Positions 22,866 to 34,787 of a stretch of 64,000 nucleotides of DNA are shown here, one piece after another. The position numbers and the translations under genes are program-made. Position 1 is the first letter of the stretch. Each line of letters starts with the position of its first letter. Origin of the DNA: Platycnemis pennipes (taxonomy: Eukaryota > Arthropoda > Insecta > Odonata > Platycnemididae); assembly GCA_933228895.1 (NCBI GenBank), contig OW121846.1, forward strand, positions 149,900,746 through 149,964,745. The letters run 5' to 3'. A model generated the notes under the pieces. It saw nothing but the letters and a program-made list of their open reading frames with translations. It was not told the DNA's origin and did not search any database.

Positions 22866-25190
22866 TCAACCTGCGTTCTGATAGCCTAGTTCTTCTATTA
22901 AACTCGTAACACTTATACAATTATCATAGCGACATTTAACAAATCTAGTGGATCTCCTTTGCACACGCTCTAATTCTTTTATCATACCTTCCTCGTACGG
23001 ATCCCATATACTAGCGGCATATTCTAAATGAGGCCTGACAAGTGTAAAATAGCTTCTAGTACTCTCTCATCGCATTTGCCTAGAACTCTTTTTACGAATC
23101 CTGATATATGGTTTGCTACACTAGTTATTTCCCTGATGTGTTTCCCCCCCAGCATGTCTTCAATGTTGGTGACGCCTAAGTATTTAATAAATTCTACGTT
23201 AGATATTTTCTTTTCTTTGATGCAATAATTTTTCTGGGGAAAGTTATTCTCTTTCCCAAAGTTCTTTATCGCGCATATCTTCAAATTTAATTCTAGCTGC
23301 CAACTATCACACCAATCATCAATCGCATATAAATCCTTATCTAAAGAATGACTATCCTCTTAATTTCTTATTTCCTTATACACACTACTGCATCAGAAGA
23401 AATACGTAAATATGAAGAGATTAGCCGACAGGACTCAGTGGAGAGCTGCGTCAAACCGATCTGAGGATTGATGACCAATGATGACTGCTGCATCATCGGC
23501 AAAAAGACGGAGCTTGCTATTTTTATCTACTGTATTCAAGACATTTACGGAGAGAGGAAATAAAATTGGGCCTATCACGCTGGGGAACACCCGATGTAAC
23601 TTTTAATTCGCCTGAGGTGACACCATCTAATACCACCCTTTGAACGCGTTCATGTAGGAAATCTCCTATCCAGCCTACCATATTACTGTCTCCCGAATGA
23701 TGCTAACTTCGCGAGTAAATTACAGTGGGGAACCTTGTCAAACCTTTTCTAAATTTAAAAACGCTGCGTCTACCTGTACGTTACCTTCTCTGGAAATTAA
23801 AATATCATGAACAAAAAGACCTATTTGATTTTCGCAAGATCGTCCCTTTCTGGACCCATGCTTATTTGTTATCAATAAATCCTGGCTATCGAGGTGTCCC
23901 CTTATTGATGTAACTATCATATGCTGTATAATTTTGCACGACAGTGACGTTATTGATATTGGTTTATAATTCGATGGATGTTCCCTATAGCCACTTCTAA
24001 AAATTGGGATCACGTTTGCTATCTTCCAGTCTTTGGGAACCGCGTGTTCTTCGAGGGATTTGTTAAATATTACTTTAAGATACGGTGCCATTTCGAGAGC
24101 TATTTCTTTATACACACGAGCAGGAATTTCATCAGGACCTGAGGACTTGTTCGGGCTAACGTTTTTTAGTAAGGAAACGATTCCGCTATAAGATACATTT
24201 ATCGATCGGGGGCATTATTAGCTGAAATCGGTCTGGTATGGTTTCGAGCAAACTACGCTCAGATTGATTAAAAACGCTCTGGAAAAATAATTCAACAAAT
24301 TAGCCTTATCTAAATATTTCGCCCCTATACCCTTTCCAGGAATTAACCGTTGAAATTTTAGTTCCCTGTACTTCCCTAACATATGATCAAAATTCTTTCG
24401 GATTCCCCTCTAGTTGCTCTCCAAGTACTTTTCTCTGGAAATCACTTTACGCTTTTCTAAGGGCTGTTTTTGCGGCTGCTTTATATGTAATGTTCGATAA
24501 TTTTTTTAGATCGCTATTAGCTACATTTTTCTTAGTTTCGCTTGGATAACTCGTTGTCGTTTTAAACATTTTTTTAACCTCCGCGTTGTACCACCTTGGT
24601 TCCCTATTCTCACTCTTACACTCACTCATCGTGTAACTTGGAGGAACTCTTTCCATGTCTGTATCACTATTTTTTCTGAGGTTTAGAATTTTTCAAATGA
24701 AGTCTGTAAGTCACGCCTAAATCCGTTAAAATCTGCTTTACTTAAAAGGCAAATCTTTCTTTTTAATTTTACATTTTTGTCAGTATTGAGGGATAATTTA
24801 ACGTGTACTACCTTGTGGTCACTTATTCCATCGACATTTTTAACTTTAATAACTTTTTCATGGATGTTTGAGGCAAGTAAATCGAGAACATTCTCCATTC
24901 TATTATGCAAATTTACTATTTGATGTACTGCGTATTATGCGAACAGGTTAAAAAATGACGAGCAGATTTCTTTGTCCCTACCCCCAGACTAATGACTACA
25001 TGTTTTCCAATCTATCGATGTTGTATTGAAATCTCCACCTTTCAATAATCTGTCGTTCGTTGGTATGAGAATTAATGTGCCTGATCTGTTTCTCGAGTTC
25101 TAATACTGAGTGTACATCGGAATGGGGTGGTCTGTAGTAGGCACAAACGTATATTACTTTCAAATTACCACATTTAGACATTAACACGTG
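22866..25190 (-). pseudogene. Degenerate non-LTR retrotransposon (jockey/CR1 group), ORF2 fragment
   Basis: In minus-strand order: the end of an AP-type endonuclease (24996-25193 with YYRPPHSDV; 24683-24910 with GISDHKVVHVKL, the conserved SDH box), a linker with 'EPRWYNAEVKK' (24447-24656), and the RT N-terminal and finger region (23738-24115: WKIANVIPIF, then SNYKPISITS). RT motif C, FADDAAV, is encoded at about 23490-23520. The thumb and C-terminal part lies at 22870-23284 (KYLGVTNIED, RPHLEYAASIWDP, QRRSTRFVK). Several frameshifts and stops mean it is inactive. Both ends are truncated, and no poly-A or simple tail is visible. It probably inserted into the exon at 22600-22850. Confidence 0.85.
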
Positions 25191-26391
25191 CAAGCCAAGC
25201 TACCAGCTGAGACCACCTCCTATTTGTTGCAGTTCTTACGGGTAAACTGTTGTCACAACAACCAATCAACGCGGCTACCCCGAAAAATGAAGTCCATTCA
25301 TGACTTGGACCGCGGACACGTTCTCCTGCAGCTACGAACCCCACTAGGGCCAGGCTGGCCAGACCGGCTCGGTTCTTAGAAAATCGTAGTGAGCGCATTT
25401 CCGCGAATTCCACGTTGCCACATGGTATAATGTGGAGTCTGCCAAACAGTTTGGTCCAATCGTGTGTTGAAATGGCAACATTGCGTCTAGTGGTCAGCTA
25501 TGGTACGAAAACTCCGCGGACGGAGGGGCTGAGAGGGAACGGTCGTTATTGCCTCATCACCTCTGCGCAAAGAATTACAGCGTAGAGGAGACACTGAACA
25601 AAAATATGGTTGGTTGGGTAGGCGCCGACTCTGGTAACTCTACCGGTCGACGGAAAAACTATCTCCATCATCTCAGCACTCGAAAGCGAAAAAATAATCA
25701 TGTTCCACGGCCCCTTAAGAATCAAGGTTGAGAAGAATGTGATGATTTTACTGGTTTGTTCGCAGGATGCATGAGGATGAAGTTTGGCTGGAGGATTTTT
25801 TAAAATCTGTATTAATACCAACCAAAAAAGAAAGAGAAGGCCGAAAATGCAAAGCATGCACTTCTTAAATTAAAAAAAATTTCAATACCTATGCTATAGC
25901 ATCAGCCGATCCGCGAGTTATGCAACCCGGACAACAATCGTGACAAAAATTACGTACGTGTACTGTAATTTCTCGCGGCATTACAATTCCACAGATGACT
26001 GAGGTCACGATAACTGGTGGTACATCTGAGAAAATTTTACTTATCTTTCATAGTGGTAACTTACTGCATGAGTTTTTACTTTGTCTTTCACGGAGCGTTG
26101 AGTCCATCCACCAGTTATGCAACCAGGACGACAATCACGGAAAAATTGTCTCGTAAAACACAAATGGCGAGCCATTCAAAAATTTGCTAGCGTAAATAAA
26201 GGGAAGATGTTATTTGCGGGCATATGAAAAATATTAGGACTTGAAGGAAAAGTCGTTAATGGCGGGAAAACGTAAATTGCGGGGACGTAAAAGCGAGGTT
26301 AAAACTTATTTGTAATGAACGTTTTTATCTGTCGAACCTAATCTGTTCTAAGTTGTTAGACATGAAGAATTCGGTGTTTATTTCAAGATTC
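25191..26391. other. No supported gene; short direct repeat
   Basis: A roughly 40-bp word 'gttatgcaacc.ggac.acaatc' occurs twice (about 25917 and 26113). A GC-richer stretch lies at 25200-25560. There are no defensible ORFs. Confidence 0.35.
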
Positions 26392-26435
26392 CCTCGAATC
26401 CCTCGAATCTTTTTCAAGATTCGAGGGATTCGAGG
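26392..26435. repeat. Perfect 20-bp hairpin
   Basis: CCTCGAATCCCTCGAATCTT (26392-26411), loop tttc, and its exact reverse complement to 26435. It is followed by 'cccatctctag', a MITE-like word also seen at about 10090. Probably the centre of a small foldback element. Confidence 0.6.
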
Positions 26436-27044
26436 ATTCGAATGTCCCATCTCTAGTTTTGAGTTACGCAAAACTTAGCCCCCCCCTGAATGGTACGTTG
26501 AGAAGTGGGACGTTTTTAAATTATTTCATGCTGTAACTTTAGGTTAAACTTGTGAAAGAAATGAATTTTAGAAGTTGCCTTTACAGCAACAAAAAAGCAC
26601 TTATTCTGACAAAAACTCTATTTGTAACTACTATAATAACAAGCAGACTTTATATGCTTTCTATTGAAACCTTTTACATGTGTATATCATGTAATGCCAG
26701 TCTGCTGCAGCCTTTAGAAAATTAGTGTAAAAATAAGTTTTTCAGGCATTAATGCAATGCATGCCTGCCTATAATTCAAGAGCGATTTTTTTCCTGCTAA
26801 AACAGTGTGGCATTTTTCGTACCCCCCCTCTTCCCCTCACTGGACATTACCCCTCAGCGGACTAATTACCCTCCTGACATAGCCGAAGTATTTGCACGAC
26901 AGGCGTAGCTAACGACAGTCGGAGCCAATGATGCCCACAATGCCAATGATTCCAAAATGCAACGATTCCAGTGTGCACCATTTCATTTTCATCCTTTCGG
27001 CTGCTCCTTTCCCTCACCAATGCGATCATTGTTTATATATCAAC

Positions 27045-27983
27045 ATGGCCGACGTGTTCGTAATCTCGTGTAGCTCCTGTAATTTGTCTATAAAACAGGG
27101 TGATAAAGTCATTCCATGTGAATTGTGTCCTCGTAAATTTCATGCTAATTGTACTGGCCTTAACGAGCCGGCACTAAAAGCTGTACTTGATAGTAAAGAA
27201 ATTTTTTGGAAGTGTTTTTGCTGTCGTCTGGTGACATTTTCATTAGCTAACATGGCGGCCGACATTGATCTGTTAAAACAGGAAATGGTACAATTAAAAG
27301 TGACACGGGATACTAGTGTAATAAAAGAGAAGAAGAACGGCTCATTTGTCGATGTAGTGAAAACTAGTGCAACCAAGGATGCGGGCGAGAAGTCTAAACC
27401 TACGAAGTTTGCGTCAGCAACTGTTTTTGAGAGGCCTGCAACACGCCATCAAAATAAACTAAAAGCTCAATCAGTACAAGCGTATAAGGATCATCAAGAG
27501 ACTCCTGGAGCACTGACCAGTATTGACTCTCCATCTGATATCGTGGATGAGAAACTGCTTAAACGTCAGGAGATGAAGTGCAGCGATACGGTGAAGAAAT
27601 CTACTGTAGCTACTAGTGATGGATTTGTGCCGGTATTGCATAATCGTAGACGCCGTAATCCTCCCATTGTCGGGTCTTCAGACAAGAAGAGTTCCCTGGG
27701 TGGGCTACCACGCCGCCACCACCTGCATGTATGGAACTTTCTGCCGGATACTTCTGCTGGAAGTCTGAAGGACTACATTAAAACAGAACTTCCGGAGGTA
27801 GATGCATCAACTGATATTGAAGTTGAACAACTTAAGGTAACCCGCAGAAATTATGCGTCATTCCGTGTTTCCGTAGGTGATGATCTACGGGAGACCCTTG
27901 TTGACCCTACTTTCTGGCCAAAAAATGTTTTCATTGGTAGCTATTCTTTTCGGAGGGCTCGCCCGGTAGCGCCAGAAGGCTAG
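27045..27983 (+). CDS. LINE ORF1 protein with PHD-type zinc finger
   Basis: The start is taken at 27045 (caacATGGCC, a good initiation context). The frame is also open upstream to 26928, but that 39-residue extension has no domain. The product is about 312 residues. A PHD finger sits at residues 9-60: Cys9, Cys12, Cys25, Cys28, His33, Cys36, Trp55, Cys57, Cys60. A short coiled-coil-like stretch follows (DIDLLKQEMVQLK), then a Lys-rich linker. The last ~90 residues contain 'LHVWNFLPDT' and 'TFWPKNVFIGSYSF', the C-terminal RRM-like module of CR1/jockey-group ORF1 proteins. Likely role: nucleic-acid binding in the retrotransposon RNP. The frame is intact, unlike ORF2 directly downstream. Confidence 0.8.
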   Translation: MADVFVISCSSCNLSIKQGDKVIPCELCPRKFHANCTGLNEPALKAVLDSKEIFWKCFCCRLVTFSLANMAADIDLLKQEMVQLKVTRDTSVIKEKKNGSFVDVVKTSATKDAGEKSKPTKFASATVFERPATRHQNKLKAQSVQAYKDHQETPGALTSIDSPSDIVDEKLLKRQEMKCSDTVKKSTVATSDGFVPVLHNRRRRNPPIVGSSDKKSSLGGLPRRHHLHVWNFLPDTSAGSLKDYIKTELPEVDASTDIEVEQLKVTRRNYASFRVSVGDDLRETLVDPTFWPKNVFIGSYSFRRARPVAPEG

Positions 27984-29487
27984 CACGATTTGGTGTAACT
28001 GATAATGTTGTATCTCTAAGTGTTTTACATGCTAATGTTCAGTGCTTAAGAACGAAATATATTGAAATGGAAGAACTAGTTGTGGATTATCAATATGATG
28101 TTTTATGTTTGTGTGATCATTGGCTAAAAAAAGAGGAGTGTGATTGGTACAAATTACAAGGTTATGACACAGCTTCTGTGTACTGTAGGAAACTTGCTAA
28201 GAATGGTGGTGTATGTATCTATATAGCTGACAAGTATGAGTATAAGGAACTGGATATGATTAAATATTGTTATGAATTCCATTTTGAGATAGTTGCTGTC
28301 ATAGTCAAGAAACTTGAGATAATTATTGCTACGGTATATCGATCACCTAATGGGGATATTGACATATTCAACAAACAGTTTGATGATGCTCTGACTAAAC
28401 TAATTAAGTTTGACTATAAGCTTATTGTATCAGGAGACTTTAATATTGATAACTGTTGTAAGACAAAGGAAAGTCTTATGTTAAAGCAGTTACTTAACTC
28501 GTATAATTTAAGACTTACTAATTTTTAAGTAACTCGCAATAAGTCTTGCCTTGATAATGTTGCTACTAATTTGGGAAATCAATTCTATACGTGTACTGTT
28601 ATTGATCATTGCATATCTGACCATGTATCAATCCTCTTTACTATCCAATTGGATAGTGATGACGTAGACCTAAGTAAAGCTAACTCAACCAGATACCGTA
28701 GTATAAGAAAAATAACACCTGCGGGGTTAATCCACTTCACTTACCTACTGTCTGATATAAAGTGGGACATGCACATGATACCAAATGAAGTAGACAATAA
28801 TTTCTATGTTCTGCATCAGATATTACTTGACTGTCTTGAAGAATCCTTTCCCAAAAATGTATAAAGTATAGTAAGAGCATAAAATGTAAACGGTCCAACA
28901 TTTGGTTCTCGAATGAACTAAGACAGTTAAGAGAGAATGTAATTAAATTGCACACCCTATCAAAAGTAACTGTGGATCCATATATTTGTGATCAATATAG
29001 AGATTCAAAAAGGGAATACAAAAACAAAATTACTGATGAAAAAAGAAAAGCCAATCTGTCTTATGTCGAGCAAGCCAGTAATCAACATCAAGCAGCTTGG
29101 AAATTAATACATAAAACAACTAAAACTGGTACAACTAAACAGGGTAATGTTAATATCTAGCCAGACAGGTTCAATAATTATTTTATCTCGCATAGTTATA
29201 CTACTCTTGCTAAAATTAAACCTCCGAATATACATGCTACTGACTTGCTCAGTAAATACTACATTACAAACAACAAATTAAAATGGTATCTAATTAATAG
29301 CAATGATGTAATTAGAATCATTAAGAAGCTTAAGTCTAGTGATAGTAAGGACATATATGGTTTTTCAAATAACCTGATAAAAGAAGCTAGCAGCTTGATT
29401 GCTGGACCGCTGGCTGATGCTATTAATGAATGCCTAATGTCAGGTAACTTTCCTGATCATCTTAAAATTAGCAAAGTGTTACCTATA
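27984..29487 (+). pseudogene. LINE ORF2, endonuclease and start of RT (first part)
   Basis: Reads LHANVQCLRTKY (about 28029), CDHWLKKEE, then GDFNID (about 28434) and HCISDHVSI (about 28608): the AP-like endonuclease. An in-frame TAA lies at 28526-28528. A frameshift lies between 28864 and 28948, and another stop at 29158. The reading resumes at 29245 into the RT N terminus (GNFPDHLKISKVLPI), where it is cut by the transposon at 29488. It continues at 34788 without loss of frame once one TA of the target duplication is removed. Confidence 0.87.
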
Positions 29488-32400
29488 CAGAGTGTCCCAT
29501 TGATCGTGTGTCATTTCTAACCTGTAATTTTAGACACTTCCTTTCGAGCCACAAGGATGAAATTTGGTACTTGGCTAGAAAAAGGATGTAAGTTTTGTTG
29601 AGTCTAAGCAAAATATGAAAAATATGACCTTTTGACCCCAGAAATAGGGTCCAACCTAAAATCCAAATTTTGCCTTATGGGCTTTCAATGTTAAAATATT
29701 CGAAGTACAAAAAAGATGGAATTTTTTAGCGAAACTTTCGACTAATAGGTTTTTGGACACGAAGAACACGATGGAAGTACTATTGAGGTCAGAAATTGCA
29801 ACTGTGACCCCTGAAAGGTCACAGTCAAGGTCACAGGGGTTACAAAAAATGAATCACCGCTTCAAACCTGTCGAATCATAGGTTTAAAAAGGTTCCAAGG
29901 TCGATTTTAAGGTCTTCATATCCCTCTTTTCATCTCTTGACCTTCAAGGGTAACTCAGAGGTCAAAGGTCACAGGGATGGAAAAAATGAATCCAGGCTAC
30001 AAACGTGTCGAATCATAGGTTTAAAAAGGTGTCAATGTCGATGGAAAGGTCATAAGATTCCTCTTTTCATCCCTTGACCTTCTAGGGCAACTCTGGGGTC
30101 AAAGGTCACAGTGATTACAAAAGGTGAAATAAGGCTACAAAACTTTCGAATCATAGGTTTAAAAAGATGACAAGGTGGATTTTAAGGTCTTCAGATCTCT
30201 CTTTTCATCTCTTGACCATCAAGGGTAACTCAGAGGTCAAAGGTCACAGGGATGGAAAAAGAGAATCCAGGCTACAAACGTGTCGAATCATAGGTTTAAA
30301 AAGGTGCCAATGTTGATGGAAAGGTCATCAGATCCCTCTTTTCATCCCTTGACCTTTAAGGGTTACTCAGGGTGTCAAAGGTCAAAATGGTGACAAAAAG
30401 TAAAATTAGGCTAAACGTATCGAATCATAGATTTCAAAGAGTGCACAATACGATGGTCAAAGATCACAGGGATGGAAAAAATGAATCCAGGCTAAAAATC
30501 GTGTCGAATCATAGGTTTAAAAAGGTGCCAATGTCGATGGAAAGGTCATCAGATTTATTGTCTTTTCATCCCTTGACCTTTAAGTGTTACTAAGGGGTCA
30601 AAGGTCAAAATGGTGCCAAAAATGGAAATGAGGCTAGAAATGTATCGAATCATAGGCTTGAAAAGGTGCCAAGGTCGATCGTAAGGTCTTTTGATCGCTT
30701 TTTTCTTTCATTGACCTTCAAGAGTTACTCAGGGGTCAAAGGTCGTTGGAGTGACAAATTTCGAAACGGGGCTACAACGACGCATTTGTTTAAATAGTGC
30801 CTAATACGATGGTAAAATCCCTCCAGGAAGACTCTGACCTGGGGGGTCATTCTGTATTTCCTTGATTCCGTACCGATCGGTTGCGCTCGGAGTCCAACCG
30901 ACCGGTGAAGTTTCCGTACCGACTGGACCTCCGACACCGACGGAGCCCCAGCAAGGGATTCTGTAAGCAAGTCGGTGACTTTCCAGTCGGTAAGGTGACG
31001 TATCCGCCCCGTGTATCTTCAGTCGTCGAAGATTGATGACGTATTTCATTTTCACCAATGGGGAAAGAGGAAACAGATGAAGAGAGAAGAGAGAACAGTT
31101 GAAGATTCGATTGCCACGGCAGGAAGTAAACAGCTGTTTGTCCCATGGCATCATTGAAGGAGAGAGGTAGGTAAACCCAAATTATTTTGCATCTAGTCAT
31201 ATGTTCAACAATTTAATTCAATGGTAAATGCGGAGTGAATAATATTACAAATTAATGAAACTTATTTATTATCATTGTAATGAATGTAGTAAAACTCGCT
31301 CTGTTAATATGTGGAACTCAATCACAGTCGAGATTTATCTGGTTTATGAAGTACTGTTTGCGATTAGATTCGTGCGGTGCATTTAGCTTGATATTTGCAC
31401 CAGTTATAGTTTAATTCAATGCATTCTTTATTACTTATTTTTTCACGATTGTATTTTATCATAACATTCTAAGTATATCTGGTGTTTCAAGATGAGTATT
31501 GCATTCGTCTAATGGTATTTCCCTGCTACCATTATGTTTTCATAGAATATTTTATCATTGCAAGTTCAATCAACGCAACTGAGTACTTAATTTAATTTTG
31601 ACGGTTTACGATTCTTGGTACCCAAAGTGAATTTCACTAACTTTGATCATCTTCTCTTTTCAGATGGTGCCTGCCCTATCTTGAGTGGTTTGATTTACTG
31701 GACACATTACTAATTATTATTGCAGCATCATTGAGTTCGTGTCTTCTACACCGTCCGTCTACGGAGATTGGAATTATTTTATTTCTTTTCCGTTACAGTC
31801 ACTTATTGCATTACTTTCTTCTGAATGTGTAATTAGTGGATGAGTGAACTTATTATGTCTGTGTTATTGAACGTGCATGTCAGTTTATCTTATTCTCACA
31901 CATGTCTATGTATAAGAAATCGGAATAAATCTTATTACTAGCGTAAACGTATCGTTTACTGTGTCATAGTATTCCTTAACCCTTGACAGTGTTTTCGGGA
32001 CCGAAGATATTAGGAAGTTCGCAAGGATTGGAATGTAAATGACATAGGTAAGACATAGAGTTGAATTATAGGAATGAGTGAATCTTGAGTGAGCTTGAAT
32101 CATTGTTGTAAATAGTAAAAATACGAGTGATTGACGTATGTTGTCAATAATCACATCCAATAATTAGGTGAAGTTCGCAAGTATATGCAAAAACAGTAAA
32201 GCATCAACGTTATATTGTTAAATTAGGTACCTGCTCGAGGAAATACCTATATTTACTTGTTTTAGTAACATGTTTCATATTAGTACTACACCAGAATTCT
32301 TCCTGTTGATTTAAATCATTAGTATTTAATCATTTAAGAATTATGCCTAATTAGGCATAATACTTCCCACTCAAGCTATTTTTCAACTGATATTTTTACG

Positions 32401-34785
32401 TAGGAGTGCAGAATTTCACAAAAGTTCTTAGAAAGTATGACCTCAAAGAGAATCAACGACTACGTAAGGAGATTCACTAGCCTAAAAATCGCTCAATGAC
32501 TGGTAACAACTTAATTCGGACAACTCGTGGAAGATGTATTGTACTATTTACACTATTTCGATTATCTCACTATTTTCGGCATAAGTGGATGTAGAAAACA
32601 GAAAAATTTGTTCCGAAGTTACTTATTTCATTAGACGATGCACATTTCATTATAAGATGTACAATTAATGAACTACTACCTTAGAATGATTTGCTAATTG
32701 AGCCTTATCATCACTATGAATTTTTGATGACCTTCTCGCAGGAAATTAAATGATTTCTTCACATAGATTAATCTTGAACCGACTAACTTCTCCCGTACCG
32801 ACAGCTCAAGCCTGTCGGTAGGATTCACCGTCACCCACCGACTAGAATTCGCCGGCTCACCGATCGGGTGCTTACAGAATCTCTCGTCCCCTCCGTCGGA
32901 GTCGGTTGGCCGTCCCAACCGACTGGAGGCCACCGTACCGATCGGTAGGCAGTTACAGAATGACCCCCCTGGAACGGTTGGGCAGGGGTCCACCAGGTGT
33001 AGTGAAAAAAACATTTTCGGGCATTGAAGAAATAAAAAAAGAAATTACAACGTGTGCAGAGTCCATATCTACGAATATGCTGGAGGACACATTTACACAC
33101 GCTTTTATCGGGCAAATTCCATTGTGCCTGGCATGGAATATCGGGTACGTAGAATGAATAAAAATTGATTTTCATTCTTACTGTTTCCATATTTTCATTT
33201 TAAATTTTAATATTGAAATTTTTTTAATAACACTAGAAATACTTTTTTAAATAAAACGTATGATTAAGTATTTTTAATTCAATAATAGTAATTAACTTAA
33301 ATTTACAATTGAATTTTTTCATTAATTAGTAAGCTCTAAATGAACTACTACCATATGACCCAGAGGGTTTAAGGGATGGAAGTTGGGATCTAAATTTCTT
33401 AACATTTACTTTGGGAGCCTAAATAATCTAATTCAAATTATGTGTTTCACGTCTTGGCATATTTTACATCTGGGACCAATAAACTCAGTGTAGTCCTTTG
33501 AGGTCAGGAGACAACAAAAAGGACCAAGTAACTTCATCTAATTCTTCACCCTTTCGAAGCTAGAATTTGACGCATCTATTGCCCTAAATCTAGGATACAC
33601 CTAGTGACCTTTTGCCCTTTCCCAATCATTCAATGTCATTCTTACTGCTTCCATATTTTCATTTTAAATTTTAATATTGAAATTTTTTTAAATAACACTT
33701 GAAATACTTTTTTAAATAAAACGTATGATTAAGCATTTTTAATTAAATAATAGTATTTAACTTAAATTTACAATTGAATTTTTTCATTGATTAGTAAACT
33801 CTAAATTAACGACTACCATATGACCCAGAGGGTTGACAGACCCTATGATTCATTACGTTTAGCCTAATTTCACTTTTTGTCACCATTTTGACCTTTGACA
33901 CCCTGAGTAACCCTTAAAGGTCAAGGGATGAAAAGAGAGATCTGATGACCTTTCCATCGACATTGGCACCTTTTTAAACCTATGATTCGACACGTTTGTA
34001 GCCTGGATTCTCTTTTTCCATCCCTGTGACCTTTGACCTCTGAGTTACCCTTGATGGTCAAGAGATGAAAAGAGAGATCTGAAGACCTTAAAATCCACCT
34101 TGTCATCTTTTTAAACCTATGATTCGAAAGTTTTGTAGCCTTATCTCACCTTTTGTAATCACTGTGACCTTTGACCCCAGAGTTGCCCTAGAAGGTCAAG
34201 GGATGAAAAGAGGAATCTTATGACCTTTCCATCGACATTGACACCTTTTTAAACCTATGATTCGACACGTTTGTAGCCTGGATTCATTTTTTCCATCCCT
34301 GTGACCTTTGACCTCTGAGTTACCCTTGAAGGTCAAGAGATGAAAAGAGGGATATGAAGACCTTAAAATCGACCTTGGAACCTTTTTAAACCTATGATTC
34401 GACAGTTTTGAAGCGGTGATTCATTTTTTGTAACCCCTGTGACCTTGACTGTGACCTTTCAGGGGTCACAGTTGCAATTTCTGACCTCAATAGTACTTCC
34501 ATCGTGTTCTTCGTGTCCAAAAACCTATTAGTCGAAAGTTTCGCTAAAAAATTCCATCTTTTTTGTACTTCGAATATTTTAACATTGAAAGCCCATAAGG
34601 CAAAATTTGGATTTTAGGTTGGACCCTATTTCTGGGGTCAAAAGGTCATATTTTTCATATTTTGCTTAGACTCAACAAAACTTACATCCTTTTTCTAGCC
34701 AAGTACCAAATTTCATCCATGTGACTCGAAAGGAAGTGTCTAAAATTACGGGTCAGAAATGACACACGATCAATGGGACACTCTG
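29488..34785. mobile_element. Long-inverted-repeat transposon, CAGAGTGTCCC ends, TA target duplication
   Basis: Both ends carry the inverted word CAGAGTGTCCCATTGATCGT, flanked by TA (29486-29487 and 34786-34787). Arms of about 930 bp (29488-30420 and 33855-34785) are inverted copies. They consist largely of ~137-bp tandem units ('gaatcata' at 29873, 30010, 30148, 30285 and onward). The central part includes a ~200-bp direct repeat (33171-33370 and 33633-33835) and the nested element 30843-32967. No transposase is visible. Removing 29488-34787 rejoins the LINE reading VLPI|YKRGDK exactly in frame. Confidence 0.88.
30843..32967. mobile_element. 2125-bp nested element with GGGGTCATTCTGTA termini
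   Basis: It starts GGGGTCATTCTGTA and ends TACAGAATGACCCC, with CCTGG on both sides (30838-30842 and 32968-32972). The empty site is visible in the related copy at about 615-630 (ttccaggtcagag). Because the site is a CC-T-GG palindrome, the duplication can equally be read as 3 bp (CTG) with one more G in the TIR. Subterminal zones on both sides carry ACCGATCGGT palindromes and a second 'attctgtaag' word about 110 bp in. The interior (31000-32750) has no ORF of note, so it is non-autonomous. A 3-bp duplication plus GGG-start would be compatible with PIF/Harbinger-like elements, but this is unproven. Confidence 0.85.
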
Positions 34786-34787
34786 TA

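Noticed and set aside
26928..27044. Upstream ATG for LINE ORF1
   Set aside because: The extra 39 residues have no conserved content, while ATG 27045 sits directly before the PHD finger in a better context.
30725..31200. Two overlapping minus-strand ORFs of 117 codons
   Set aside because: They cross the terminus of the GGGG-ended element and have no domain. They differ in frame and are chance products of its GC-rich subterminal zone.
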